The notes under the pieces were generated by a model that had not been told where the DNA came from, made no database searches, and saw nothing but the letters and a program-made list of their open reading frames with translations. The position numbers and the translations under genes are program-made. DNA of 64,000 nucleotides from Halomonas sp. JB37 (GTDB lineage Bacteria; Pseudomonadota; Gammaproteobacteria; Pseudomonadales; Halomonadaceae): positions 806,001-870,000 of the forward strand of contig NZ_NRGW01000001.1 in assembly GCF_002332255.1 (NCBI RefSeq), in the 5' to 3' direction. This document shows positions 18,698 to 27,834 of the stretch, piece by piece; position 1 is the first letter of the stretch; the number at the start of each line of letters is the position of its first letter.

Positions 18698-19621
18698 ATG
18701 CCCACGGTAACATTAGGCATTAATCCGCTCACATGGACGAACGACGACCTACCTAGTTTAGGCGCGATGACCTCCCTGGAAACCTGCCTGAAAGAAGGGC
18801 GCGAAGCAGGCTTTAGCGGCTTTGAGCTGGGCAACAAGTTTCCGCGTACGCCGGATGCTTTGGGGCAAGTGCTCAATAGCCACAACCTCGCACTGGTGTC
18901 TGGCTGGTACTCGGCACAGTTGCTAGCGCGTAGCCCTGAAGAAGAGATTGAAGCCATACAAGACCACATGAATTTGCTCAAACAGTGCGGTGCTAAGGTC
19001 ATGGTGTTGTGTGAAGTCACTCACTGTGTGCACGGTGATCAGCAGCGCCCGCTTTCCCAGCGTCCTCACCTGGCCGAAGCCGATTGGCAGCGCCTTACCC
19101 ACGGGCTGAATGTGGTCGGCGACTACCTTAAATCGCAAGGCATACAGCTGGTCTATCACCATCACCTGGGCACGGTGATTGAAAGCCAGGTAGACGTCGA
19201 ACGCTTGATGGATAACACCAGCGGAGATGTCGGTTTATTGCTGGACTTTGGCCACCTGCGGGGTGCCGACGGTGACCCGCTCGCCATTGCCAAGCGCTAC
19301 AGCGATCGCATCCACCACGTGCACTGTAAAGACCTGCGCTTCCCGGTGCTGGAAGCCGTGCGTAATCGCGATAAGAGCTTTTTAAATGGCGTGCTTGACG
19401 GCATGTTTACGGTGCCGGGCGATGGCGATATCGATTTCTTACCTGCCTTAACGCATCTCTGTGAACAAGGGTATCAAGGCTGGCTGGTGGTTGAAGCTGA
19501 ACAGGACCCAGAGGTAGCTCACCCGCTGACCTACGCCCGTTTGGGCCACCGCAACTTACGCCAACTTGCCGAGCAGGCAGGGTTTGATATTGCCGACGCC
19601 ACTGTTACCGCTACTGTTTAA
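18698..19621 (+). CDS. iolE: Myo-inosose-2 dehydratase
   Basis: A 307-residue TIM barrel of the IolE family. Typical elements are GINPLTWTNDDLP at the start, YHHHLGTVIES, LLDFGHLRGADGD, HHVHCKD and VEAEQDP, which supply the metal ligands. It dehydrates 2-keto-myo-inositol to the trihydroxycyclohexanedione used by IolD. AAGGAAT precedes the ATG, and the gene lies 35 bases after iolD. Confidence 0.95.
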   Translation: MPTVTLGINPLTWTNDDLPSLGAMTSLETCLKEGREAGFSGFELGNKFPRTPDALGQVLNSHNLALVSGWYSAQLLARSPEEEIEAIQDHMNLLKQCGAKVMVLCEVTHCVHGDQQRPLSQRPHLAEADWQRLTHGLNVVGDYLKSQGIQLVYHHHLGTVIESQVDVERLMDNTSGDVGLLLDFGHLRGADGDPLAIAKRYSDRIHHVHCKDLRFPVLEAVRNRDKSFLNGVLDGMFTVPGDGDIDFLPALTHLCEQGYQGWLVVEAEQDPEVAHPLTYARLGHRNLRQLAEQAGFDIADATVTATV

Positions 19622-19634
19622 TTAAGGAATTTTT

Positions 19635-21137
19635 ATGCTGACGTTATCGAATTTTCTAAAGGGCAAGCGCCTTTCAAATCACAGTGAGCGTTTTGCGCCG
19701 GTTTATAATCCTGCTACGGGAGTACAAAGCGCTCAGGTCGCTCTGGCATCTGCTGACGAGACGCGAGAAGCTGTACGCATAGCGGATGAAGCATTTGGCG
19801 CCTGGTCCAAAACCTCACCGCTTAAGCGTGCCCGGATACTGTTTAAATTTAAAGAATTGGTCGAGCAGCATACTGACGAGCTGGCGCGCCTTATTTCCAG
19901 CGAACACGGCAAGGTGTTTTCTGATGCCAAAGGCGAAGTTACGCGTGGCCTGGAAGTGGTCGAGTTTGCCTGCGGCATTCCGCATCTACAAAAGGGTGAG
20001 CACTCCATGAACGTGGGCACCGGGGTCGATAGCTACTCCATGATGCAGCCGCTGGGTGTCTGTGCCGGTATCTCGCCGTTTAACTTCCCCGCCATGGTGC
20101 CGCTTTGGATGTTCCCCATTGCGCTGGCCTGTGGCAATACTTTTGTAATGAAGCCATCAGAAAAAGACCCTTCTACGCCGTTACGCTTAGCCGAACTGTT
20201 AACGGAAGCAGGGCTACCGGATGGCGTCTTTAACGTCGTCAACGGGGATAAAGAAGCGGTGGATGTACTACTGACGGATGAGCGGGTGCAGGCGGTGAGC
20301 TTTGTCGGCTCCACGCCGATTGCTGAATACATTTACGCCACGGCGTCCGCCCACGGCAAACGCGTTCAAGCACTGGGCGGGGCAAAAAACCATATGGTGA
20401 TTATGCCCGATGCGGATCTTGACCAGGCGGTGAGTGCACTGATGGGCGCCGCTTACGGCTCGGCGGGTGAGCGCTGTATGGCGATTTCTGTTGCTGTGCC
20501 TGTCGGCGAAGAGACCGCCCAGCGCCTGCGTGAAAAACTGGTGGCGGAGCTTGATAAGCTAACGGTTGGCCCCGGCTTGGTCGATGGTCCTGATAACGAT
20601 ATGGGTCCGTTAATTACCCGTGAGCACCGCGACAAAGTGGCGGGGTATATCCAGACCGGCGTAGACGAAGGGGCTGAGTTGGTCGTCGATGGGCGCGAGA
20701 GCGTCATTGATGGTGCCGGCGATGGCTACTTCATTGGTGGCACCCTGTTTGACCACGTGACGCCCAGCATGCGTATTCATTCAGAAGAAATTTTTGGCCC
20801 CGTATTGGCGATCACTCGTGTGGAAAGCTTCGACGATGCCGTCGCGATGATCAATGCCCACGAGTACGGCAACGGTACGGCGATCTTTACCCGCGATGGC
20901 GATGCCGCTCGTCAATACTGCGAACAAATCCAGGTAGGCATGGTGGGCGTCAACGTACCCATCCCGGTGCCTATGGCGTTCCACAGCTTCGGTGGCTGGA
21001 AGCGCTCTTTGTTCGGCCCCTTACACATGCATGGTCCTGATGGAGTGCGTTTCAATACGCGTATGAAAACGATTACGCAACGCTGGCCTAGCGGTATTCG
21101 CGAAGAGACCAACCATTTCTCAATGCCCACGATGTAA
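19635..21137 (+). CDS. iolA: CoA-acylating methylmalonate-/malonate-semialdehyde dehydrogenase
   Basis: A 500-residue MmsA-type aldehyde dehydrogenase. The catalytic cysteine lies in GSAGERCMAIS. The nucleotide-binding VGSTPIAEYIY and the PFNFPAMVPLWMFPIA stretch are typical of the CoA-dependent subfamily, which lacks the usual general-base glutamate. It turns malonate semialdehyde from the inositol pathway into acetyl-CoA and CO2. It starts 13 bases after iolE, after AAGGAA. It could also serve valine breakdown as MmsA, but position argues for inositol. Confidence 0.93.
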   Translation: MLTLSNFLKGKRLSNHSERFAPVYNPATGVQSAQVALASADETREAVRIADEAFGAWSKTSPLKRARILFKFKELVEQHTDELARLISSEHGKVFSDAKGEVTRGLEVVEFACGIPHLQKGEHSMNVGTGVDSYSMMQPLGVCAGISPFNFPAMVPLWMFPIALACGNTFVMKPSEKDPSTPLRLAELLTEAGLPDGVFNVVNGDKEAVDVLLTDERVQAVSFVGSTPIAEYIYATASAHGKRVQALGGAKNHMVIMPDADLDQAVSALMGAAYGSAGERCMAISVAVPVGEETAQRLREKLVAELDKLTVGPGLVDGPDNDMGPLITREHRDKVAGYIQTGVDEGAELVVDGRESVIDGAGDGYFIGGTLFDHVTPSMRIHSEEIFGPVLAITRVESFDDAVAMINAHEYGNGTAIFTRDGDAARQYCEQIQVGMVGVNVPIPVPMAFHSFGGWKRSLFGPLHMHGPDGVRFNTRMKTITQRWPSGIREETNHFSMPTM

Positions 21138-21238
21138 AACATCTCATTAATAAAAGACACACGGGGAGTTGCCAGCGTTAATCGTTAGGCAACCGCCCTT
21201 TGATGGCTTAAAGAATGCTTATAAGAGTGGGTGCAATA

Positions 21239-22660
21239 ATGAATTCTATAAACCTCACAACCAAACAATTGGTTTATATCATCAGAGTCAGCCTGATAGC
21301 GACGCTAGGCGGACTATTATTTGGCTATGACACCGCTGTTATATCCGGTGCAATTGGCCCTATTTCTAGCTACTTCAGCTTGACGCCCGCGCAAACGGGG
21401 TGGGCTGTTTCTTCTGTTGTCGTGGGCTGTGTGGTGGGTGCCATTGGGGCGGGCCAAATCGCGTTAGCGTTTGGTAGGAAACGCAGTTTTCTAATCGCAG
21501 CATTATTATTTATTGCCTCTGCTGCGGGATCAGCTCTCGCTGAAAATTTCATGGTATTTAGCCTTTGGCGTATTGTTGGCGGAGCCGCCGTAGGCTTGGC
21601 CAGCGTCATTGCACCCATGTATATCTCAGAAATATCGCCAAGCAATTTGCGAGGTCGAACGGTTAGTCTTTTCCAACAATCGATTGTCTTCGGCCAAATG
21701 GTGGTCTTTTTTGTTAATTACTTTATCGCCAAAGGCGTCACCGAAACATGGCTACAAGATGTTGGCTGGCGTTGGATGCTGGGGGCTGAAGTTATTCCCG
21801 CTCTGCTGTTTGCATTGCTATTACCGTTAATTCCAGAGTCACCCAGGTGGCTGGTGTTACGTGGCAAACAGGAACAGGCAAGAAATATTATTGCCCGATT
21901 CACCCCGGCGCATCATATCGATCATGTCATGAATGACATCAATCGCTCGTTTCAAGACATTCGCCGCAGTACGCGGTTGAGCCTGCTGACGCCGGGTTTG
22001 TTCGGCATCGTCGCTCTTGGGGTGTTTATCGCCTCGGCCCAGCAGTTTACCGGTATCAATGTGGTGATGTATTACGCACCGGAAGTGCTTGGCAAAGTCA
22101 CCGGCGATCACGAGTCGGCTTTGTTACAAACCTCCATTATGGGGGTGACGTTCGTCCTGGGTAATGCATTAGGCATGCTGCTAATTGACCGGGTGGGACG
22201 CATTCCATTGCTCGTTGTTGGCACCATAGGCAGCGCGTTGAGCATGACGCTACTTGGCCTCACCTTCTATCTCGAAATGGTGGGTTATGCGGCGTTAGTG
22301 TGTCTCATTATTTATGTGGTGTCCTTTGCCATCTCATGGGGATGCGTATGCTGGACACTGATTTCAGAGCTATTTCCTAATCGTATTCGATCACGTGCGA
22401 TGGCACTGGCTGTGGCCTGCCAGTGGCTCGCTGGTTTTATCGTGACACAAACCTTTCCGATGATGGACCGCAGCCCCACCCTGCAAGCCTTGTTTAATGG
22501 GGGGTTCAGTTTCTGGCTATATGCGGCGTTTAGCCTTCTCAGCCTATTTTTCGTCCTGCGCTTTGTGCCAGAAACCAAAGGCTACGAGCTGGAAGAAATA
22601 GAAGCCATTACGCTGGAAAAGCTAAAAGGTAAAGCACCGCTGGTCAGCCAGCCTTCTTAA
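21239..22660 (+). CDS. iolT: MFS sugar porter, inositol/proton symporter-like
   Basis: A 473-residue sugar-porter-family MFS protein with twelve membrane segments. Diagnostic blocks are GGLLFGYDTAVISGA, FGRKRS, PMYISEISPSNLRGR, QQFTGINVVMYYAP, LIDRVGRIPLL and VPETKGYELEEIE. Location after iolA suggests myo-inositol uptake, which would duplicate the ABC importer with a different affinity or energy cost. An in-frame ATG at 21215 is possible, but 21239 puts the first segment at a normal distance from the N-terminus. The symbol is by analogy. Confidence 0.85.
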   Translation: MNSINLTTKQLVYIIRVSLIATLGGLLFGYDTAVISGAIGPISSYFSLTPAQTGWAVSSVVVGCVVGAIGAGQIALAFGRKRSFLIAALLFIASAAGSALAENFMVFSLWRIVGGAAVGLASVIAPMYISEISPSNLRGRTVSLFQQSIVFGQMVVFFVNYFIAKGVTETWLQDVGWRWMLGAEVIPALLFALLLPLIPESPRWLVLRGKQEQARNIIARFTPAHHIDHVMNDINRSFQDIRRSTRLSLLTPGLFGIVALGVFIASAQQFTGINVVMYYAPEVLGKVTGDHESALLQTSIMGVTFVLGNALGMLLIDRVGRIPLLVVGTIGSALSMTLLGLTFYLEMVGYAALVCLIIYVVSFAISWGCVCWTLISELFPNRIRSRAMALAVACQWLAGFIVTQTFPMMDRSPTLQALFNGGFSFWLYAAFSLLSLFFVLRFVPETKGYELEEIEAITLEKLKGKAPLVSQPS

Positions 22661-22706
22661 TGCAGCATGTCCTATTTACTTATTCATTGATTATTATAGG
22701 TGTGTG

Positions 22707-23828
22707 ATGAAAGAGATTAAAATTGGTCTCATTGGCACCGGTTTTATGGGTAAAGCGCATGCCATTGCGTTTAACGCAGCGCCTAGCGTTTTTGAACTCC
22801 CCGCTAAGCCCGTGTGTGAGCTGTTGGCGGATGTAAATCTTTCGATGGCAAAAAGCCGGGCGAGTGCTTGGGGATTTTCTAGGGCCACAGATGATTGGCG
22901 TGCGCTGGTAGCGGACAGCGACGTAGACGTGGTGGATATTTGCTCGCCTAACTTCTTGCATAAAGAAATGGCGCTTGCAGCCATTGCCGCTGGTAAGCAT
23001 GTGTATGCGGAGAAGCCGCTGGCGCTAAGCGCCGCGGATGCTGACGAGATGGTCGCGGCCGCTGAGCGTGCTGGAGTGAAAACGCTAGTTGGCTTTAATT
23101 ATATTCGTAATTCAGCCACTCAGCTGGCGCGAGAAATCGTGCTAAGTGGTGAAATTGGCGAACTGATCCATTTCCGTGGGCGGCACAATGAAGACTACCT
23201 ACTTGACCCTCAAAAACCCAACGACTGGCATACGCTGCGTGCCACGGCAGGGGCTGGTGCGTTAGGCGATGTCGGCTCGCATATTCTTAATATGGCAGAG
23301 TTTCTGACTGGCCAGCGCATTACATCGGTATGTGGTCAGCTACAGACGGTGATTCCCATGCGTCCAAAGGCAGATGGTAGCGGGATGGCCCAGGTTGAAA
23401 ACGACGATCAAGCGCAAGCAATGCTGCGCTTCAGTGACGGGCTTATTGGCAATATCGAAACGTCACGCGTGGCGGCAGGGCGAAAAATGGGCCTTGCCTA
23501 CACGCTAACCGGCACCAAAGGCGCCATTGTGTTCGACCAAGAGCGTATGAGTGAACTACAGCTTTATCGCCACGAGGGACCGAATGGGCGCCGCGGGTTT
23601 ACGACGTTGTTGACGGGCCCTGAACATCCCGACTATGCGGCGTTTAGCCCGGCGCCTGGCCATGGTTTGGGCTATAATGACCAGAAAATTATCGAAGTAC
23701 GTGACTTGATTGAAGGGATTGTTAACGACCGCCCGTTGTATCCTGATTTTCGTGAGGCTGCCCGCGTGAATTACCTCATTGATGCCATCGAAAAATCCGA
23801 CCAGGCAGGGCAGTGGGTGACGGTATAG
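22707..23828 (+). CDS. Gfo/Idh/MocA family oxidoreductase (second inositol-type dehydrogenase)
   Basis: A 373-residue NAD(P)-dependent sugar dehydrogenase. The Rossmann motif is GLIGTGFMGKAH, the catalytic-lysine block AEKPLALS, and GDVGSHILNMAEFL carries the catalytic Asp/His. It is longer than IolG and from another branch of the family, one often found in inositol loci acting on scyllo- or other inositol isomers. This role is inferred. The start is ATG 22707 (AGG six bases upstream), not the adjoining GTG. Confidence 0.83.
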   Translation: MKEIKIGLIGTGFMGKAHAIAFNAAPSVFELPAKPVCELLADVNLSMAKSRASAWGFSRATDDWRALVADSDVDVVDICSPNFLHKEMALAAIAAGKHVYAEKPLALSAADADEMVAAAERAGVKTLVGFNYIRNSATQLAREIVLSGEIGELIHFRGRHNEDYLLDPQKPNDWHTLRATAGAGALGDVGSHILNMAEFLTGQRITSVCGQLQTVIPMRPKADGSGMAQVENDDQAQAMLRFSDGLIGNIETSRVAAGRKMGLAYTLTGTKGAIVFDQERMSELQLYRHEGPNGRRGFTTLLTGPEHPDYAAFSPAPGHGLGYNDQKIIEVRDLIEGIVNDRPLYPDFREAARVNYLIDAIEKSDQAGQWVTV

Positions 23829-23893
23829 GCAACTTATGACCAGACGCGGACGTCTTTTCAAAAGCGCTCCAGCGTCTGCCTAAGAAGCAAAAA

Positions 23894-25249
23894 TTACAAA
23901 ATAATCAGCGTGGCTAAGCCTAGGAAAGATAAAAAGCCCACTACATCGGTAACGGTAGTTAAAATCACCGCGGCCGAAAGGGCCGGGTCAATTTGCAGTC
24001 TTTTCAATACCAGTGGGATCAGTACGCCCGATACGTTGGCCAGGCTCATATTGATAAAAATCGCCAGTGTGATCACCAGCGTAATCAGCGGGTCGCTAAA
24101 CCACAGGTAGGAAATAAAGCCGACCACTAACGACCACACCAGGCCATTACTCATGCCCACCCACAGCTCTTTGTTATACAGCCAGCGTTTATTATTTCCT
24201 GCAAGCTGACCAAGTGCCAAGCCACGAATCACCACGGTCAGGGTTTGGCTGCCGGCAATGCCGCCCATGCTGGCCACGACCGGCATCAAGATGGCCAAGG
24301 CAACGATTTGATCTAGCACGGCTTCAAACTGGCCGATAACAAACGCCGCTAAAAAGGCCGTCAACAAGTTAATGCCCAGCCAGATACCCCTGCTTTTCGC
24401 GCTGCGCATAATCGGGGTAAAGACTTCTTCTTCGTCACTGACGCCCGACAAATGCTTTAACGTCATGTCAGCATCATCTTGCGTGATTTCGAGTACGTCA
24501 GTGGCATTTAGCTGGCCGACCAATAAGCCGTCACTATCGCAGACCGGCACAAAGTGGAGTTCTTTAGAGCGCAATAATGCTGCCGCGTCACCGACTTTCA
24601 TTTGGTCATTGAGGGTAAAAAAATCATCCATATAATCATCAACCACGGCATCTTGTGGCTGTTTGATTAAGTCAATTAAGGTCAGGGTGCCAAGCAGGCG
24701 CTTATCCTTATCGGTGATCATAATTTGCTGCGATTCATCATCAAGCAGGTGGTAGATTCGAATATAACGTTGCACGGCTTCTAGCGAGACGCCTTGTTTT
24801 ACATTGACCGTTTCAGGATCCATGTAACGCCCCACCACATTGTCTTCATAGGCGTGAAGGTTCTCAACTTGCGCGCGAATCTCTTGGTCTAAACTGGCGT
24901 AAACACTGGTTTTGATAGCCTCGGCAGCAACATCTAATACCTCTGCGACTTCTTGCGCATCCAGCCCTTTAACAATTTGCTCTACGTCGCTTGCCGATAA
25001 ATCTTCAATATAGTCGGCACGAATCTCTTCATCGACTTCTGCCAGCACTTCACCAATGAATTCTTCAGGGATGTATTCCCAAAGCAAGTCGCGGGTTTTA
25101 GCAGGAAAAGACTCAAGTGTGCGCGCAATCTCTAAGGTGTCGAGCTCAGTGAAAAGCGCTTTTAACGCGCTTGTATCTTCCTCGTCTAACCGCTTTTGAA
25201 GATACAGCAGCTGCTCTTCAGTATGGGAGTATTGGTCATCATCGCGCAT
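23894..25249 (-). CDS. mgtE: Magnesium transporter MgtE
   Basis: A 451-residue MgtE protein. Order: N-terminal helical superhelix (about 1-130, with the repeated LEDLSASDVEQIVKGL type motif), two CBS domains (about 135-260, MITDKDKRLLGTL, VPVCDSDGLLVG), then five membrane helices with the conserved PVVASMGGIAGSQT pore region. It is a Mg2+-gated inner-membrane channel. The gene starts after AGGAC on the minus strand. I saw no convincing Mg riboswitch in the region upstream. Confidence 0.95.
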   Translation of the reverse strand: MRDDDQYSHTEEQLLYLQKRLDEEDTSALKALFTELDTLEIARTLESFPAKTRDLLWEYIPEEFIGEVLAEVDEEIRADYIEDLSASDVEQIVKGLDAQEVAEVLDVAAEAIKTSVYASLDQEIRAQVENLHAYEDNVVGRYMDPETVNVKQGVSLEAVQRYIRIYHLLDDESQQIMITDKDKRLLGTLTLIDLIKQPQDAVVDDYMDDFFTLNDQMKVGDAAALLRSKELHFVPVCDSDGLLVGQLNATDVLEITQDDADMTLKHLSGVSDEEEVFTPIMRSAKSRGIWLGINLLTAFLAAFVIGQFEAVLDQIVALAILMPVVASMGGIAGSQTLTVVIRGLALGQLAGNNKRWLYNKELWVGMSNGLVWSLVVGFISYLWFSDPLITLVITLAIFINMSLANVSGVLIPLVLKRLQIDPALSAAVILTTVTDVVGFLSFLGLATLIIL

Positions 25250-25523
25250 AGATTTCGTCCTCTGGGAAATTAGTTCTCAATCCATTCACGTGAAAGCTCT
25301 TGATGGTTTGCCATAGATTTTATCGACAGGCTTGTTTGAAAGCCATTCATGCTATCTGTAAAAACGTTGTCTTAATTAGAAAAACATGATGCAGCTTGGC
25401 TGTTTTTAGTTCTGAGAGCACTTGAGGGAGCATTACCGACTGATTGAAGCTAATGCTCAGACGGTACTGCTAAGCTGGCTTTGTTCATTAAGGACAAAAG
25501 CTGCAGGTCTGGGGGGAGGTGAT

Positions 25524-25568
25524 ATGAGACTTTCAATGTCGTTATGTACCCTGCCGAATTGCCCCTGA
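25524..25568 (+). CDS. Possible 14-residue leader peptide
   Basis: ATG 25524 stands six bases after GGGGGGAGGTGAT, a stronger ribosome site than that of most genes here, and the frame closes after 14 codons (MRLSMSLCTLPNCP). It could be a regulatory leader or part of a small RNA that ends at the hairpin 120 bases downstream. It could also be chance, since no homolog can be judged at this length. Confidence 0.25.
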   Translation: MRLSMSLCTLPNCP

Positions 25569-25684
25569 TCTCATAGATGTTTCATATAGTTTCATAGAAT
25601 AATCTCAGCAGGGCGTCAGGTGAAACCTGGTCGTCAAGAAACTATTTGTTAAGAGTGGCGAAGGGAGTTAATTGAAGCACGGTA

Positions 25685-25710
25685 GGGGCAAATATTAGGC
25701 CCCCTTTTTT
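25685..25710 (+). terminator. Terminator-like hairpin in the island-edge gap
   Basis: A GGGGC / GCCCC stem with an A/T-rich loop followed by CTTTTTT. No annotated gene ends just before it. It could finish a short transcript that contains the 14-codon frame at 25524. Confidence 0.5.
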
Positions 25711-25881
25711 CCTAATTATAATTATTTTCTTACCGGTTCATGTCAAGCCAGAATTTAATATTGCCAACCAATAGCTCATGATTTTATGTCCATTTAGCGT
25801 ATTTTGGCCTTGCGTTGTCTGACGATTAAACTACATTAAGTATTAGCTTCATTGTGCAGCTCTATTTTTTTTGCACAAAAA

Positions 25882-25949
25882 TGATCAATGTACTCCAAGT
25901 GGATTCATTTGATCAAAACGAGGTTGGCTCACAGCTCACGAGCTTTGAG
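25882..25949 (+). promoter_or_regulatory. Putative T3SS regulon element, copy 1
   Basis: Inverted repeat TGATCAA (25882) and TTGATCA (25909), with the inner TACTC conserved, followed by GCTTTGAG at 25942. The same blocks, with identical 27-base spacing between the dyad arms, occur upstream of the 1270-residue protein gene (42404). This copy is about 140 bases before the first gene of the island, probably an activator or repressor site. Confidence 0.6.
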
Positions 25950-26050
25950 TTAGGTTTCTAGCTCTGCATTTGTAATTCTATAGAAGTGCTTTACAAGCTA
26001 TGCCTTCTGACTCCAATGGAGGCATAACATGAATAAAAGGAGAGATGGTA

Positions 26051-26248
26051 ATGTTTACATTTGATAAACCGAAGAAAGAGAACGGTGTTCCTCCTGCTGG
26101 TGGTGACGGCGGCGGTGGAGGTATTGATGTTGGCCAACTGAAGCAGGTCTTCGAAGAAGCTGCTCAAAAATCCATGGAAGTGAGCAAGGCCAAGACGGAG
26201 GGTAATACGGAGGTTGATACCGCCAAGTCCTCTCGTCCAAACAACTGA
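26051..26248 (+). CDS. Small glycine-rich protein, first gene of the T3SS island
   Basis: 65 residues: a polar start, a GGDGGGGG run, then an amphipathic helix (DVGQLKQVFEEAAQKSMEV) and a polar tail. There is no signal peptide or membrane segment. Size, helical content and position at the head of the island, behind the putative regulon element, suit a needle/pilin subunit or another early secreted T3SS substrate, but no family could be assigned. ATG 26051 has AGGAG at the right distance (8 bases), whereas the in-frame ATG 26045 is too close. An 11-codon frame (26029-26064) with its own good ribosome site overlaps the start and may couple translation. Confidence 0.55.
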   Translation: MFTFDKPKKENGVPPAGGDGGGGGIDVGQLKQVFEEAAQKSMEVSKAKTEGNTEVDTAKSSRPNN

Positions 26249-26397
26249 GGATTGCCATCATATCGGTCAGTGGTGGTATTTGCCGCCGCTGGCTGTTGAT
26301 AACGCTTTTGTAGTCTCAACGGTTTTATTTTCCTCTTGCCAGCCGCTGGAAGTAATTTGTAGCAGCAGGCAGGAGGTTTATTGATAGGTATTTGCTC

Positions 26398-27426
26398 ATG
26401 GCCTCTTCTTTCACGACATCTATTGGTTCGTTATTCACTCCGTCCGCAGGTGTTTATTCGACGATTCAAGTGACTGGGGGTGTTCATCAGGGCGTAGCTG
26501 TGTCCCTGGAGCAAGCTGTATGCCGTATCGGCGCTGCGGAGCCGGCGGATGTGATGCTCTGCGATGAGGGTGTCGCTGCTGAGCATGTCATCCTGCGGTT
26601 TCACGCCCGGATGGTAGCAATTGAAGCAGTTGGTGGGGAGGTTATCATTGGCGGCGAAACGCTGGCGCAAGGCACTGGGCGGCGCATCGACTTGCCTACG
26701 ACTCTCGCTATGGGGGACGCCCGGCTGCGACTCTCGCGTCCTGAGACCTCTTTGCCGCCCGCCTTGCGATCGGCTTACGAGGCAGTTGAGTCAGCATTGC
26801 GCGCCACCCGTGACTCGCTGCCGCATAAGCTTTTGTCGCGAAGACGCCATTCTTCCGGGGGCGAGCGAGTTGGACGTGGAGCCGTGTTAACTGCGCTTTG
26901 CACAATTATCGGTATCGCTGGCGTTTATCAGTTAGTGGGAGTGGACGAAGCGGGCGCTAATATTTCTGCCGAAGCTCTACATTCGACCGCTACTTTATAT
27001 CCTCAAGCGGTAGAGGCGGCACTGACAAGCGATCAGCACGAAACGCCTGCGGAGGCCTTGGAGGGTCGATTGAAACAGGCTGATCTTGATGGGCTACAGG
27101 TGAGCGATGCCGGCAACCATCTGGTAGTGTCGGGCGAATTCGCGCCCGAGCGGCATGAGGATTGGCAGGGAGTGCAGCGCTGGTTCGATCAGCGCTACGG
27201 CAGCAGCCAAGTATTGGTCAGTAATGCCAAATTGAGCCTGATTGCTGACCAGCCAACTTTTCGTTTTCAGGCTGTTTGGCTGGGTGATAACCCTTATGTC
27301 ATTGGTGCCAAAGGCGAGAGATTGTACACGGGGGCATCTTTGCCGGAAGGCTGGGTGCTTGCCGCTATCGGCGACGAAAGGGTTACCTTGCGCCGTGGCG
27401 ACGAACAGTTTTTTCTGACGCTGTAG
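26398..27426 (+). CDS. sctD: T3SS inner-membrane ring protein SctD (FHA domain)
   Basis: A 342-residue protein with a cytoplasmic FHA-like domain (about residues 20-112), a charged linker (SRRRHSSGGER), a single membrane helix near residues 162-182 and a periplasmic region ending in a short BON-like/ring fold. This is the layout of YscD/HrpQ/SctD, which forms the outer ring of the inner-membrane platform around SctJ. ATG 26398 has AGG nine bases upstream. It is the first structural gene of the sctD-X-Y-V group. Confidence 0.78.
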   Translation: MASSFTTSIGSLFTPSAGVYSTIQVTGGVHQGVAVSLEQAVCRIGAAEPADVMLCDEGVAAEHVILRFHARMVAIEAVGGEVIIGGETLAQGTGRRIDLPTTLAMGDARLRLSRPETSLPPALRSAYEAVESALRATRDSLPHKLLSRRRHSSGGERVGRGAVLTALCTIIGIAGVYQLVGVDEAGANISAEALHSTATLYPQAVEAALTSDQHETPAEALEGRLKQADLDGLQVSDAGNHLVVSGEFAPERHEDWQGVQRWFDQRYGSSQVLVSNAKLSLIADQPTFRFQAVWLGDNPYVIGAKGERLYTGASLPEGWVLAAIGDERVTLRRGDEQFFLTL

Positions 27427-27435
27427 GACGAGTTA

Positions 27436-27834
27436 ATGAGAATTGCGCCTGATCGCGCTAACGTCACCGAAAATCCTCGGCATGATGAGCCGGTAGAGGC
27501 TAAGGCGCGTCCTGTTGATATCAACGCTGACAGACTCGTTGACTCGGGACTCCAATCTGGCTTTGATCGCGCGTTGGATAATACTCGGGGGCGCCGCGAG
27601 GGAGATGACTCTTTAATTAGTCGCGTGGAGCGAGAATCGACGCCGGCAATCGGGGGGCCATCCCTTTATAGCGGTGAGCGGAGCATTGAGTTGCTGCAAC
27701 ACGTAGTGGATAACATTTTGCCCAGGCTTGAGGCTGAAGGCGATGCTACCGAGCTTGCCTCCCAGTTGATTTATGAAGAGATTGCCTTGCGCCAGGAATG
27801 GGAGGCGCGACGCGCCGAGGAGGGTGCGACGTGA
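27436..27834 (+). CDS. sctX: SctX-like T3SS protein (YscX position)
   Basis: A 132-residue soluble protein with a disordered, charged N-terminal 80 residues and a helical C-terminal third (SIELLQHVVDNILPRLEAEG). I found no strong motif. Assignment rests on order and size: in the Ysc family YscX (122 residues) is followed directly by YscY and YscV, and this gene overlaps a TPR-like sctY candidate that in turn overlaps sctV. YscX is an early secreted substrate needed for export of needle subunits. It could also be an unrelated island-specific protein. Confidence 0.5.
   Translation: MRIAPDRANVTENPRHDEPVEAKARPVDINADRLVDSGLQSGFDRALDNTRGRREGDDSLISRVERESTPAIGGPSLYSGERSIELLQHVVDNILPRLEAEGDATELASQLIYEEIALRQEWEARRAEEGAT

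Larger units (their letters stand above)
25250..26028. other. Long AT-rich gap at the left edge of the secretion island
   Basis: Nearly 800 bases without a recognisable full-length gene. It contains the mgtE promoter side, a 14-codon open frame with a near-perfect ribosome site (25524), a terminator-like hairpin (25685-25710) and, at 25882-25949, the dyad element that is repeated in front of the 1270-residue protein gene. The base composition shifts to AT here, as often seen at the edge of an acquired island. No integrase, tRNA or flanking repeat was recognised. Confidence 0.5.

Noticed and set aside
25250..25400. Magnesium riboswitch upstream of mgtE
   Set aside because: I could not find the conserved M-box blocks or a convincing alternative terminator in this stretch.
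25250..26050. tts box or hrp box upstream of the T3SS genes
   Set aside because: Neither the GGAACC-N15/16-CCACNNA pattern nor the TtsI consensus was seen; the dyad element is different.
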